Shown here: positions 39,589 to 48,025 of the stretch, in pieces | Position numbering within the stretch: the stretch's first letter is position 1 | Layout: every line of letters begins with the position of its first letter | Assembly (NCBI RefSeq): GCF_018129005.1 | Contig: NZ_JAAEDL010000015.1 | Location: forward strand, 62,001-126,000 | DNA: 64,000 nt | DNA from: Neoroseomonas eburnea | GTDB taxonomy: Bacteria; Pseudomonadota; Alphaproteobacteria; Acetobacterales; Acetobacteraceae | Direction of reading: 5' to 3' | Program-made: the position numbers and the translations under genes | The notes under the pieces: generated by a model | What the model saw: only the letters and a program-made list of their open reading frames with translations | The model's database searches: none | What the model was told of the DNA's origin: nothing

Positions 39589-40571
39589 CAGGCGAAGGGG
39601 TCCTCGGCGTTCGTCAGCACGTCTCGGACATAGGAGCGCACGCCGTCCTCGAGCGTCGTCGGCGGCTGCGTGAAACCTGCCGCGCGCAGGCGCTCCATGC
39701 GGGCCTCGGTGAAGTACTGGTACTTGCCCTTGAGGTCGTCCGGCATCGGGATGAAGCGGATATCCGCGTTGCGGCCGAGCGCCGCATAGATCGCCCGCGT
39801 CAGGTCGAGGAAGGTCCGCGCCTGCCCCGAACCGATGTTGTAGAGGCCCGAGGCCTGCGGATTGCCCTCCAGCCACAGCATCGCAGCGACGCAGTCCCGC
39901 ACATGGACGAAGTCGCGCTTCTGCTCCCCGTCCGCGATGCCTTCGCGGTCCGAGGCGAACAGCGTCGCCGCCTCGCCCTTCATGATCTGGTTGAACTTGT
40001 GCAGCACTACCGAGGCCATGCGGCCCTTGTGGTGCTCGTTCGGGCCATAGACGTTGAAGAAGCGCAGCCCCGCCCAGTGCGGCGGCCGCTTGTGGCCGAG
40101 TGCCAGCATCTGCGCCACCCGCCGGTCGAAGGCGAGCTTCGACCAGCCATACAGGTTCAGCGGCCGCAGCCGGGCGAGTGCCTCGGGCCGCAGGTCGTCC
40201 TCGAAGCCGAGGTTGCCGTCGCCATAGGTCGCGGCGGACGACGCATAGATGAATGGCACCCCCGCATCCGCGCACCAGTCCCACAGGCGCTGCGGCAACG
40301 AGATGTTGGTCGCCGCCACCAGGTCGCCATCCGTCTCGGTGGTCGCGCTGATCGCGCCCATGTGGAACAGCGCCTTCACCGGCGGCTTCCTCGCCAGGAA
40401 GGCGTGCAGTTCCTCCGGCGTGACGATCGCGGCGATCGGGTGCTTCGCCAGGTTGCGCCATTTCAGGCCCTGGCGCAGGCGGTCCACCACCACCACCTCC
40501 TCACCGCGGGCGCAGAGCGCCGCGACCAGGTTGGAGCCGATGAATCCGGCCCCGCCGGTGACGATGTGCAT
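39588..40571 (-). CDS. hldD: ADP-L-glycero-D-manno-heptose 6-epimerase
   Basis: 327 aa SDR-type epimerase. NADP-binding VTGGAGFIGSNLVAALCARG is at residues 4-23. The catalytic Tyr-x3-Lys is in NLYGWSKLAFDRRVA. HldD-specific parts are RGEEVVVVDRLRQGLKWRNL, FFNVYGPNEHHKGRMASVV and the end LKGKYQYFTEARMERLRAAG. It epimerises the C6'' of ADP-heptose for the lipopolysaccharide inner core. First gene of the hldD-lgt-midA-pgeF series. UbiK is divergent. Confidence 0.94.
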   Translation of the reverse strand: MHIVTGGAGFIGSNLVAALCARGEEVVVVDRLRQGLKWRNLAKHPIAAIVTPEELHAFLARKPPVKALFHMGAISATTETDGDLVAATNISLPQRLWDWCADAGVPFIYASSAATYGDGNLGFEDDLRPEALARLRPLNLYGWSKLAFDRRVAQMLALGHKRPPHWAGLRFFNVYGPNEHHKGRMASVVLHKFNQIMKGEAATLFASDREGIADGEQKRDFVHVRDCVAAMLWLEGNPQASGLYNIGSGQARTFLDLTRAIYAALGRNADIRFIPMPDDLKGKYQYFTEARMERLRAAGFTQPPTTLEDGVRSYVRDVLTNAEDPFA

Positions 40572-40689
40572 GATCCGGTCGTTCCGCAGCGCGGCCTTGT
40601 TAGGGCGAAACCCTTGAGGACAGGGCGCCGGGGGTATAGGCCCCGGCAGGATGGCCCGGCAAGGCGAACGGGCGCAACAGGAGGGCAGC

Positions 40690-40980
40690 ATGGCTGGCGA
40701 AGGCGGTCGCGCGAAATTCATGGACGACCTGGCCGGCGTGGCCGGCGGCGCCTTCTCGGTGCTGGCGGGCCTGCGCAACGAGGCCGAGGCGATGGCGAAA
40801 TCCCAGGCGGAGGCCGTGGTCCGCCGCCTGGACCTGGTGAAGCGGGAGGAACTCGACGCCGCCATGGAGGTCGCCCGCCGGGCCCGCGAACAGGCCGAGG
40901 CGCTGGAGGCGCGGGTGGCCGCCCTGGAGCACCGCCTTGCGGAGCTTGAGGCTGGCGCGGAATCCTCACCCGAATCCTGA
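40690..40980 (+). CDS. ubiK: Ubiquinone biosynthesis accessory factor UbiK (BMFP)
   Basis: 96 aa. FMDDLAGVAGGAFSVLAGLR at the front and a C-terminal coiled coil (KREELDAAMEVARRAREQAE through ALEHRLAELEA) define the membrane fusogenic BMFP/UbiK family. The E. coli protein binds the UbiJ lipid carrier and helps ubiquinone ring hydroxylation under air. ATG 40690 is preceded by AGGAGGG; a longer start at 40651 is possible. Confidence 0.88.
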   Translation: MAGEGGRAKFMDDLAGVAGGAFSVLAGLRNEAEAMAKSQAEAVVRRLDLVKREELDAAMEVARRAREQAEALEARVAALEHRLAELEAGAESSPES

Positions 40981-41114
40981 AGACAAGTTTGCAACTTCAG
41001 CGGGCTTGCGGCGCCTTTTCGCGTCTGCGTAGTCTCCCGTTGTATCTGGCCGCCCGATTCGCACCACCATATGTTGTGGTGCCCGGGCGGTGACCTCGGG
41101 CAAGGAGGTGCCGC

Positions 41115-41618
41115 ATGTCCGCCTCACTCGGTCTGGACCGCGACCGTTCCTCGAACCCCCTCGATATCCTCGAACAGATCATCGCTGCCAATGAATGGGC
41201 CTTCGAGCGCCGTTCGGACGGGGAGATGGCCGCCGAGGCTCCGGGGAAGTGGTGCGACTACGGTCTGCACTTTTCCTGGTCGCATGAGATCAGCGCCATG
41301 GCCTTCACCTGCGCCTTCGACATGAAGGTGCCGCCGGAACGGCGCGAGAAGCTCTATGAACTGCTCGCCCTGGCGAACGACCGGCTGTGGATCGGCCATT
41401 TCGGCATCGAGGCGGAGGACGGCGTGCCGGTCTTCCGCCACTCGGTCCTGCTGCGCGGATCGCCGAGCGCCAGCGCGGAAAGCCTCGAGGACATGGTGGA
41501 TATCGCCATCACCGAGTGCGAGCGCTTCTTCCCCGCCTTCCAGTTCGTGCTCTGGGGCGGGAAACCGCCGGCGGAAGCGCTGGCGGCGTCGATGCTGGAT
41601 TGCGTGGGCGAAGCCTGA
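41115..41618 (+). CDS. YbjN-domain protein
   Basis: 167 aa, YbjN/TY3-like fold of the type III-chaperone class. Recognised from SSNPLDILEQIIAANEWAFE, then GKWCDYGLHFSWSHEISAMA and YELLALANDRLWIGHFGIEA, which are typical of the alphaproteobacterial YbjN group found near proC. Such proteins are bacterial sensory-transduction regulators of unknown target. ATG 41115 follows AAGGAGG. proC lies 171 bp downstream across a family B repeat. Confidence 0.82.
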   Translation: MSASLGLDRDRSSNPLDILEQIIAANEWAFERRSDGEMAAEAPGKWCDYGLHFSWSHEISAMAFTCAFDMKVPPERREKLYELLALANDRLWIGHFGIEAEDGVPVFRHSVLLRGSPSASAESLEDMVDIAITECERFFPAFQFVLWGGKPPAEALAASMLDCVGEA

Positions 41619-41623
41619 GAAGC

Positions 41624-41752
41624 CGGGGGGAGAAGGGAACTTCTCCCCCCGAACCCCCCTCAACCTTCTTTGGCACCTGGGGACTGACCTCCAATGTCAG
41701 TTCCCAGGTGCCAAAGAAGGGAGGGGGATCGGGGGAGGTTCCCCTCCCCCGA
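41624..41752. repeat. Family B composite palindromic repeat
   Basis: Three hairpins in a row: CGGGGGGAGAA/TTCTCCCCCCG (41624-41651); two 25-bp arms beginning CCTTCTTTGGCACCTGG (41664-41688) and its complement (41696-41720), with one mismatch and a 7-nt loop; TCGGGGGAGG/CCTCCCCCGA (41729-41752). It lies between the YbjN and proC genes. A mosaic copy, inverted, is at 52168-52296. Confidence 0.8.
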
Positions 41753-41789
41753 CCTTGCGGCCCGCCGCGCCCGGCGCCACCGTGCGCCC

Positions 41790-42602
41790 ATGACGAGCAC
41801 CCTCCCAGACCTCCTTCTCATCGGCTGCGGCAAGATGGGCGGCGCCATGCTGTCCGGCTGGCTGGAGCGTGGCCTCTCCCGCGCCGTGGTCGTCGAGCCC
41901 CATGCCCAGGCCGCCGCCGCCTTCGCCGGCCGCGCCACCATCGTCCCCGACGCTGCCGCCATCCCGGCGGATTTCCGCCCGGGCGCGGTGGTGCTGGCGA
42001 TCAAGCCGCAGGAAGCGCCCACGACATTGCCGGCCTATGCTCGTTTCGCAACCGGGGAGACCTTGTTCGTCTCGATCATGGCCGGACGGTCGGTGGCCTC
42101 GATGCGCGAGGCGCTGGGCGCGCAGGCCGCCGTGGTGCGCGCCATGCCGAACACCCCGGCCGCCGTGCGGCAGGGCTTCACCGTGGGCTACGCCGCGCCG
42201 GGCGTGACCGCGGCGCAGAAGGCGCTCGCCGATGCGCTGCTCCGGGCGGTGGGCGAGGTCGCCTGGGTGGAGGAGGAGGACCAGATCAACCCGGTCACGG
42301 CGGTGTCCGGCGGCGGTCCGGCCTATGTGTTCCTGCTCGCCGAGGTGATGGAGAAGGCGGCGATCGAACAGGGCCTGCCCCCCGACCTCGCCCGCCGCAT
42401 GGCGCGTGCGACGGTGGCGGGGTCCGGCGCGCTGCTCGCCGCCAGCACGCAGGACGCGGCGGACCTTCGCAAGGCCGTCACCAGCCCCAAGGGCACCACC
42501 GAACGGGCGCTGAACGTGCTGATGGCGCCCGATGCCTGGCCCGGGCTGATGTCGCAGGCGATCAAGGCAGCGACGGACCGCGCGCGCGAACTGGCGGGCT
42601 GA
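41790..42602 (+). CDS. proC: Pyrroline-5-carboxylate reductase
   Basis: 270 aa. NADP-binding LLLIGCGKMGGAMLSGWLER at residues 8-27. The P5C reductase signature is at AGSGALLAASTQDAADLRKA followed by VTSPKGTTERALNVL, and the dimer domain carries INPVTAVSGGGPAYVFLLAE. It reduces 1-pyrroline-5-carboxylate to proline in the cytoplasm. Length agrees with the family. The gene at 42628 follows 25 bp later. Confidence 0.94.
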   Translation: MTSTLPDLLLIGCGKMGGAMLSGWLERGLSRAVVVEPHAQAAAAFAGRATIVPDAAAIPADFRPGAVVLAIKPQEAPTTLPAYARFATGETLFVSIMAGRSVASMREALGAQAAVVRAMPNTPAAVRQGFTVGYAAPGVTAAQKALADALLRAVGEVAWVEEEDQINPVTAVSGGGPAYVFLLAEVMEKAAIEQGLPPDLARRMARATVAGSGALLAASTQDAADLRKAVTSPKGTTERALNVLMAPDAWPGLMSQAIKAATDRARELAG

Positions 42603-42627
42603 CCCCGTCGCCCCCTATCCTGCGCCG

Positions 42628-43236
42628 ATGAGCGAGACCGAAGACGACGCCCTGATCGCCGCCCTCTGGCGGGTGGTGGCCGCGCATGGCTGGCCGGGCC
42701 TGACGATGGGGCGGCTCGCCGCCGAATCCGGCCTGCCGGCGGCTGACCTGCGGGCCCGCTTCGCCACCCGCTTCGACCTGCTGCTCCTCCACGGCCGGCT
42801 GATGGACCGCGCGGTGCTGGCCGGCACCGTGCCCGGGCAGGGCGGCTTGGCGCGGGACCGGCTGTTCGACGTGCTGATGCGGCGGCTGGATGCGATGCAG
42901 CCGCACCGCGACGGCATTCTGCGCCTGCTGGCCGACATGCGGCGGGACCCGGGGCTCGCGATGCTGCTCGCGCCGCATGTCGGGGTGTCGATGCGCTGGA
43001 TGCTGGATGCCGCGGAGATCGGCGGCGAAGGCTGCCAGCGCCGCGCCTTCGCGCTTGGCCTGACCGGCGTGTGGCTCGCCACCGTGCGCGCCTGGGCGGC
43101 GGACGGGACCGAGGATCTCGGCCCGACCATGGCGGCGCTCGACCGCGCGCTCGACCGCGCCGAACAGGTGGCGCGCAGCCTGCGCCTGATGCCGAGGGAC
43201 GCACCCGCGCCTGTGCCGCCGAACGCCGAGGCTTGA
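42628..43236 (+). CDS. TetR/COQ9-like protein
   Basis: 202 aa. The N-terminal TetR-type helix-turn-helix is AALWRVVAAHGWPGLTMGRL then AAESGLPAADLRARFATRFD. The rest (DRLFDVLMRRLDAMQPHRDG, ILRLLADMRRDPGLAMLLAP) follows the COQ9/RpsU-divergently-transcribed type seen in alphaproteobacteria. It may be a DNA-binding regulator or, like COQ9, a lipid-binding ubiquinone factor; ubiK lies 2 kb away. It is 25 bp after proC and likely co-transcribed. Confidence 0.78.
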   Translation: MSETEDDALIAALWRVVAAHGWPGLTMGRLAAESGLPAADLRARFATRFDLLLLHGRLMDRAVLAGTVPGQGGLARDRLFDVLMRRLDAMQPHRDGILRLLADMRRDPGLAMLLAPHVGVSMRWMLDAAEIGGEGCQRRAFALGLTGVWLATVRAWAADGTEDLGPTMAALDRALDRAEQVARSLRLMPRDAPAPVPPNAEA

Positions 43237-43328
43237 CGCTGCGTCTCCTAATTCCGGCGTCACGCATCATTCCGATTACACGGGCGCGTCGATGATCTAG
43301 GCTGCCGAGAGGCCAGGAGGAGTGCACG

Positions 43329-43772
43329 ATGTCTGACCGTTTCGGCTTCAAGCCCGACATGGACGTCTTCAAGATGCTGTCCGACTTCAAGATGCCGTCG
43401 ATCCCGGCGATGCCGGACATGGAGGCTCTGGCGGCCGCGCAGCGGAAGAACATCGAGGCGTTCTCGGCCGCCAACCGCGTCGCCCTCGAAGGCGCCCAGG
43501 CGGTCGCCCGCCGCCACATGGAGATCCTTCAGCAGTCGGTCGCCGAAATGACCGAGGCGATGAAGGCGCTGTCCGCCACCGATGCGCCGCAGGACAAGGC
43601 CGCGAAGCAGGCCGAGCTCGCCAAATCCACCTACGAGAAAGCGGTCGCCAACCTCCAGGAGCTGGCCGAACTGATCCAACGCTCGAACAGCGAGGCGCTC
43701 GGTCTGCTCAACAAGCGCTTCGCCGAGGCGATGGACGAGGTGAAGGGCCTGGTCGGCAAGCAGGCCAAGTAG
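43329..43772 (+). CDS. Phasin-family protein
   Basis: 147 aa, almost all amphipathic helix. The phasin_2 pattern is MEALAAAQRKNIEAFSAANR then VALEGAQAVARRHMEILQQS, with a helical tail TYEKAVANLQELAELIQRSN. Phasins coat polyhydroxyalkanoate granules and control their number and size. ATG 43329 follows CAGGAGGAG. No PHA synthase is near; the MaoC hydratase at 4998 could feed PHA but is far off. Confidence 0.88.
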   Translation: MSDRFGFKPDMDVFKMLSDFKMPSIPAMPDMEALAAAQRKNIEAFSAANRVALEGAQAVARRHMEILQQSVAEMTEAMKALSATDAPQDKAAKQAELAKSTYEKAVANLQELAELIQRSNSEALGLLNKRFAEAMDEVKGLVGKQAK

Positions 43773-43791
43773 CCGCCACGCGATGCGGGGC

Positions 43792-44217
43792 CTACTGCGC
43801 CGGCGGCGTGCCGGTGCCCCGCCCGACCAGCCTGCCCTGCGCGTCGTAGCGCCGCCAGCCGTCGCCGCTGCGCTCGATGCGCCCCTGGCTGCGGCCCGAG
43901 GAATCGTAGATCCGGGCTGTGTCGCCGCGCCATTCGGTGCGGCCGACCGAGCGGCCGGAAGAATCATAGTGCCGCACCGTGTCGCCGCGCTGCTCGCTTC
44001 GCCCCTGCAGCCGGCCGGACGAATCGTAGCGGCGGGTGGTGTCGCCCCGCGACTCCGAACGCCCGACCAGGCGACCCGCGGCATCGTAGTGGCGCTGGCT
44101 GGTGCTGCCCTCGGTCCGGCCGACCGTTCGGCCGGCGGAATCGTAGTGCCGCCCCGTCTGCGCCGCGGCCGGCAGCGCAAGGAGCGTCAAACCCAGCAGA
44201 CCGGCGGCCAATCGCAT
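43792..44217 (-). CDS. Secreted YD-like tandem-repeat protein
   Basis: 141 aa. A signal peptide (residues 1-19, ending LPAAAQ) is followed by six tandem repeats of about 20 residues: RHYDSSGRSVGRTEWRGDTA and variants, running to the C-terminus. The repeat resembles the YD/Rhs unit (Y-D-x-x-G-R-x-x-G-R), but without any toxin or Rhs core domain. It would be periplasmic or exported, probably binding sugar or cell-wall material (inference). It is convergent with the phasin gene (19 bp apart) and divergent from prs. Confidence 0.75.
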   Translation of the reverse strand: MRLAAGLLGLTLLALPAAAQTGRHYDSAGRTVGRTEGSTSQRHYDAAGRLVGRSESRGDTTRRYDSSGRLQGRSEQRGDTVRHYDSSGRSVGRTEWRGDTARIYDSSGRSQGRIERSGDGWRRYDAQGRLVGRGTGTPPAQ

Positions 44218-44362
44218 GCAGTGTCCCGTCCCTTCCGGCGCATAGCGTGGCGCTGACCTGCGGCGAGGGTATGGCGGGCTGATTTACACATCATCGTCAC
44301 GTTGCTACGAACCGGCCGCCCCCCGACCCCGCCCGCGCCACGGCGCCCGGAGCCCCTCGGCC

Positions 44363-45295
44363 ATGAAGATCGTCGCCTGCAACAGCAACCGGCCGCTTGC
44401 CGAGGCCGTCGCCGCCGCCTGCGGCCTGCCGCTGACCAATGCCTCGGTCCGCCGCTTCGCGGACATGGAGGTGTTCGTGGAGATCCACGAGAACGTCCGC
44501 GGCGAGGACGTGTTCGTGGTGCAGTCCACAAGCTACCCGGCGAATGACAACCTGATGGAGCTGCTGATCACGCTCGATGCGCTGCGCCGCGCCAGCGCGC
44601 GCCGCATCACCGCGGTGATCCCCTATTTCGGCTATGCGCGGCAGGACCGGAAGAGCGGCAGCCGCACGCCGATCAGCGCCAAGCTGGTGGCGAACCTGAT
44701 CACCGAGGCCGGTGCGGACCGCGTGCTGACGATGGACCTGCACGCCGCGCAGATCCAGGGCTTCTTCGACATCCCCGTGGACAACCTGTTCGCCGCGCCG
44801 CTGTTCTCGCGCGACATCCAGGACCGCTATAACGGGCGGGAGCTGATGATCGTCTCCCCCGACGTCGGCGGCGTGGTGCGCGCCCGCGCGATCGCTGCGC
44901 GGCTCGGCGTCGATCTCGCCATCATCGACAAGCGCCGCCCGCGCGCCGGCGTGTCGGAAGTGATGAACGTGATCGGCGAGGTCGAGGGCCGCCACTGCCT
45001 GCTGGTGGACGACATCGTCGATTCCGGCGGCACCCTCTGCAACGCGGCCGAAGCCCTGCTGAAGAACGGCGCCAAGTCGGCCGGCGTCTACGTCACGCAC
45101 GGCGTCTTCTCGGGTGGCGCGGTCGCGCGCATCGGCGCTGCGCCGATCGAGATGATGACCGTCACGGATTCCATCCAGGCGACCGAGGCGGTGCGTGTCT
45201 CGCGCAACATCCGCCAGCTCACCATCGCGCCGCTGCTCGCCGAGGCGATGAAGCGCATCAGCGAGGAATCCTCGGTCTCCTCCCTGTTCAATTGA
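44363..45295 (+). CDS. prs: Ribose-phosphate pyrophosphokinase
   Basis: 310 aa. It starts [20 protein letters not shown] and holds the PRPP synthetase signatures [19 protein letters not shown] and [14 protein letters not shown] (the PRPP-binding loop), plus the flexible-loop KRRPRAG and the ATP site [18 protein letters not shown]. It makes 5-phosphoribosyl diphosphate from ribose 5-phosphate and ATP for nucleotides, His and Trp. Its stop overlaps a TTG start of the next gene (TTGA). Confidence 0.95.
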   Translation: MKIVACNSNRPLAEAVAAACGLPLTNASVRRFADMEVFVEIHENVRGEDVFVVQSTSYPANDNLMELLITLDALRRASARRITAVIPYFGYARQDRKSGSRTPISAKLVANLITEAGADRVLTMDLHAAQIQGFFDIPVDNLFAAPLFSRDIQDRYNGRELMIVSPDVGGVVRARAIAARLGVDLAIIDKRRPRAGVSEVMNVIGEVEGRHCLLVDDIVDSGGTLCNAAEALLKNGAKSAGVYVTHGVFSGGAVARIGAAPIEMMTVTDSIQATEAVRVSRNIRQLTIAPLLAEAMKRISEESSVSSLFN

Positions 45296-45897
45296 GCGAG
45301 GCGGAGGCAGCGCGGATCGTCGGCCTCTACCGCCGCCACGCCCGCGCCTGGGCCGCGGATCGCGGCACCACGCTGATGGAGGGCGCCTGGCTCGCCCGCT
45401 TCCTGGCGCTGATCCCGGCGCCGGCCGGCATCCTCGACATCGGCTGCGGCGCCGGCGAACCGATCGCCGGCCACCTGGTCCGCCAGGGCCATGACGTCAC
45501 CGGCATCGATTCCTCGCCGGAAATGATCGCCATGTGCCGGGAACGATTCCCGGACGGGGACTGGCAGGTCGCGGACATGCGCGGCCTGGCGCTGGGCAGG
45601 GCCTTCGACGGGCTGCTCGCCTGGGACAGCTTCTTCCACCTGGACCATGAGGACCAGCGCGCCATGTTCCCGGTCTTCCGCGCCCATGCGGCGCCCGGCG
45701 CGGCGCTGATGTTCACCTCCGGCCCGGCGCATGGCGTGGCGATGGGAAGCTATGGCGGGGAGCCGCTCTATCACGCCAGCCTCGACCCGGCGGAATACCG
45801 GGCGCTGCTGGCGGCCCACGGCTTCGAGGTCGCGGCGCACGCCGTCGAAGACCCGGACTGCGGTGGCCACACGGTCTGGCTGGCACGGCGGCGCTGA
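45292..45897 (+). CDS. Class I SAM-dependent methyltransferase
   Basis: 201 aa. Motif I is [20 protein letters not shown] with the acidic loop [16 protein letters not shown]. Motif II follows in [20 protein letters not shown]. Substrate unknown. The likely start is TTG 45292, overlapping the prs stop, since no ATG gives the N-terminal helix ([20 protein letters not shown]). It depends on the prs transcript for expression. Confidence 0.8.
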   Translation: MSEAEAARIVGLYRRHARAWAADRGTTLMEGAWLARFLALIPAPAGILDIGCGAGEPIAGHLVRQGHDVTGIDSSPEMIAMCRERFPDGDWQVADMRGLALGRAFDGLLAWDSFFHLDHEDQRAMFPVFRAHAAPGAALMFTSGPAHGVAMGSYGGEPLYHASLDPAEYRALLAAHGFEVAAHAVEDPDCGGHTVWLARRR

Positions 45898-46368
45898 ACG
45901 GGCTGCGCAGGCGCGTCGAGAGGGGCGGCGCCCGATGGGCGCGAGGATGGCAACCGGAGAGGGGCTTTGCCCCTCTCCGAACCTCACCCCACCAAAGGCC
46001 GAAAGGCCTTTGGAAACCATCACCTGGCGCCGGCCACGAGGTTGGGCCCGACGTATCCGGGCGCATCCTGTCGCGCCATGCAGGGCGCCAACTCGCCGCG
46101 GTCCAGGGGCCCGCCGGCCCCTGGCGGGGTGGCTCGGAGGGGCAGCGCCCCTCCGATCTTCGCGCCCATGGGGCAGAGCCCCTCTCAAACTCCCCCGCCC
46201 ACGCTTTCCCATGGCCAACCGGCCCTTCGGAAACCACTGGTCTGAGTTCCCGCAGCTACGGGGCGGCGTCAGCCGCGGCGCCCCCCACCACGCCTTGCCA
46301 AGCCCCGGCGCCCGCCCGATCCTCCCGCCCGGCCGCCATCGGGCGGCGAAACGGCGAGGACGTCGCGC
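45898..46368. other. Intergenic stretch rich in palindromes, no gene
   Basis: 471 bp. Besides the family A copy at 45955-46013 it has CCAGGGGCC/GGCCCCTGG at 46103-46124 and CGGAGGGGC/GCCCCTCCG at 46135-46155, then a worn inverted family A-like tail up to about 46250. The promoter of the GST operon should lie in the last 120 bp. Confidence 0.6.
45955..46013. repeat. Family A palindromic repeat copy
   Basis: Hairpin CGGAGAGGGGC/GCCCCTCTCCG (45955-45979, loop TTT), then CCAAAGGCC, loop GAAA, GGCCTTTGG (45992-46013). It starts 58 bp after the methyltransferase stop and probably terminates the prs transcript. Confidence 0.8.
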
Positions 46369-46986
46369 ATGAAGCTCTACTACTCTCCCGGTGCCTGCTC
46401 GGTCGGCATCCACGTGCTGCTCGAGGAAATCGGCGCGCCCTATGAGGCGGTGCTGGTCAACCTGCGGGAGGGTGCGCAGTTCAAGCCCGACTTCACCGGC
46501 ATCAACCCCAAGTCCAAGGTGCCGACGCTGGAGCGCGACGACGGCTCCGTGCTGACCGAATTCCCCGCCATCGCCTTCTGGCTGGCCTCGCGCTTCCCGA
46601 CCGCGTCGCTGATGCCCTCCGGCATGGACGCGCAGGCGCGCGCGCTGGAATGCACCGACTACTGCGTCGCGACGATGCACATGCAGGGCTTCTCCCGCAT
46701 CTTCCGCCCGGCGAACTTCGCGCCGAACGAGGCCGACCACGCCGCGGTGAAGGCGCGCGGGGAGGAGATCTTCGCCAAGGGCCTCGCGCTGATGGACAAG
46801 GTGCTGGACGGCAAGGAATGGCTGGTCGGCACCTATTCCTTTGCCGACGCCGCGCTGTTCTACCTCTCCTTCTGGTGGAACGGCCGCCTCGGCAGGGAAC
46901 TGCCGGCCAATGTCGCGGCACACTACGCGCGGATGAAGGCGCGGCCGGCGGTGCAGCGCGTGCTCGCCGCCGAAGGCCTGGCGTGA
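46369..46986 (+). CDS. Glutathione S-transferase family protein
   Basis: 205 aa. The N-terminal thioredoxin-like domain begins MKLYYSPGACSVGIHVLLEE (the SPGACS motif is of beta-class type with its Cys) and includes INPKSKVPTLERDDGSVLTE. The C-terminal helical domain carries EWLVGTYSFADAALFYLSFW. It conjugates or reduces electrophiles with glutathione; substrate unknown. First gene of four that overlap stop-to-start (GST, RidA, GST, histidine phosphatase). Confidence 0.9.
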   Translation: MKLYYSPGACSVGIHVLLEEIGAPYEAVLVNLREGAQFKPDFTGINPKSKVPTLERDDGSVLTEFPAIAFWLASRFPTASLMPSGMDAQARALECTDYCVATMHMQGFSRIFRPANFAPNEADHAAVKARGEEIFAKGLALMDKVLDGKEWLVGTYSFADAALFYLSFWWNGRLGRELPANVAAHYARMKARPAVQRVLAAEGLA

Positions 46987-47384
46987 GCGCCGCGCCCTTC
47001 GACATCTTCGGCCACCCCGCCCCCGGCGAGCGCCGCCCGTTCAGCCGGGCGACGCGCGCGGGCGGCCTGGTCTTCGTCTCCGGCCATTCCGCCCCGCATG
47101 ACCCGTCCCGCGGCATCGACCGCGGGGCGACGGCGGCGGAGCAGACGCGCAACGCCCTCGCCATGGTGGACAGCATCCTGCGCGAGGCCTGCAGCAGCCT
47201 CGGCCGCGCGGTGCAGGTGACCATGCTGATCACGGACCCGGCCGATTACGCCGAATGCAACGCGGAATACGTGAAGCACTTCCCGAACGGACTGCCGGCG
47301 CGCCACACCGCGCGCTTCGGCGTGCCGACCGAGGCGAAGGTCGCCTTCGCCTGCATCGCCCTGGCTGGAGACCAGGCGCAATGA
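46983..47384 (+). CDS. RidA-family protein
   Basis: 133 aa. The YjgF/YER057c/UK114 fold is shown by FSRATRAGGLVFVSGHSAPH, NALAMVDSILREACSSLGRA and KHFPNGLPARHTARFGVP. RidA hydrolyses reactive enamines and imines; the catalytic Arg is expected in the last segment (PARHTAR). The GTG at 46983 overlaps the GST stop as GTGA, and its own stop overlaps the next ATG. Lying between two GST genes suggests a joint role in detoxifying an electrophile or imine (inference). Confidence 0.85.
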   Translation: MSAAPFDIFGHPAPGERRPFSRATRAGGLVFVSGHSAPHDPSRGIDRGATAAEQTRNALAMVDSILREACSSLGRAVQVTMLITDPADYAECNAEYVKHFPNGLPARHTARFGVPTEAKVAFACIALAGDQAQ

Positions 47385-48025
47385 AGCCGATCCTCTGGAC
47401 CTCCACCCGCACCAGCGGGACGATCGTGCACCAGATGGCGGCGGCATCGGGGCTCGACCTCGACATCCGCTTCATCAGCCTGCGCAAGGGCGAGCACAGG
47501 ACGCCGGACTACCTCGCCATCAACCCGAAGGGCGAGGTCGCGGCGATCCAGCTGCCGGACGCCGGCGTGACCATCACCGAGATCCCGGCCATGGCGCTGT
47601 GGCTCGCCGAAGCGGCGCCGCAATCGGGCCTGCTGCCGGCGGACCCGATCGGCCGGGCGAAGGGGATGGAATGGCTCGCCTGGTGCCATTTCCGCCTGGC
47701 CAACACCTTCAGCCTGGCCTTCCAGGCGAAGCGCCTGGTGGGCGGCGACGAAGCCGCGGCCGCGGCGCTGCGCGCGACCGCCGTGACCCGTGCGCGGGAA
47801 GCGCTCGCCTTCGCCGATGCGCAGCTCGCCAAGCAGGCGAGCGGCACGCTGCTCGGCACGGCGCGGGTGTCGGCGCCGGACATCTTCCTCGCCGCCCTGC
47901 TCGGCTTCGCAGGCTTCCTCGGCGTCGCGACCGACGACCTGCCCCATCTCAGGGCCCTCGGCGCCAAGGTCGCCGCGGTGCCGGCCATCGCCGCGGCGCT
48001 CGCCCGCGAACAGGAGATCGGATGA
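47381..48025 (+). CDS. Glutathione S-transferase family protein (second)
   Basis: 214 aa. N-terminal domain KPILWTSTRTSGTIVHQMAA, then INPKGEVAAIQLPDAGVTIT and EIPAMALWLAEAAP; C-terminal helical domain with GTARVSAPDIFLAALLGFAG. It is only distantly similar to the first GST, so not a recent duplication. It has Ser/Thr in place of the SPGACS Cys, so a different catalytic class. Start ATG 47381 overlaps the RidA stop by 4 bp. Confidence 0.85.
   Translation: MKPILWTSTRTSGTIVHQMAAASGLDLDIRFISLRKGEHRTPDYLAINPKGEVAAIQLPDAGVTITEIPAMALWLAEAAPQSGLLPADPIGRAKGMEWLAWCHFRLANTFSLAFQAKRLVGGDEAAAAALRATAVTRAREALAFADAQLAKQASGTLLGTARVSAPDIFLAALLGFAGFLGVATDDLPHLRALGAKVAAVPAIAAALAREQEIG

Noticed and set aside
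41624-41752. CRISPR-like array
   Set aside because: The repeats are nested palindromes and not regularly spaced direct repeats with unique spacers. No cas gene is in the window.
43852-44160. 60-bp DNA tandem repeat as a non-coding satellite
   Set aside because: The period is a multiple of three and keeps the reading frame of a signal-peptide protein, so it is explained by the protein repeats.
46369-48025. Recent tandem duplication of a GST gene
   Set aside because: The two GSTs differ throughout, including the catalytic N-terminal motif, so they are old paralogues or separate classes.
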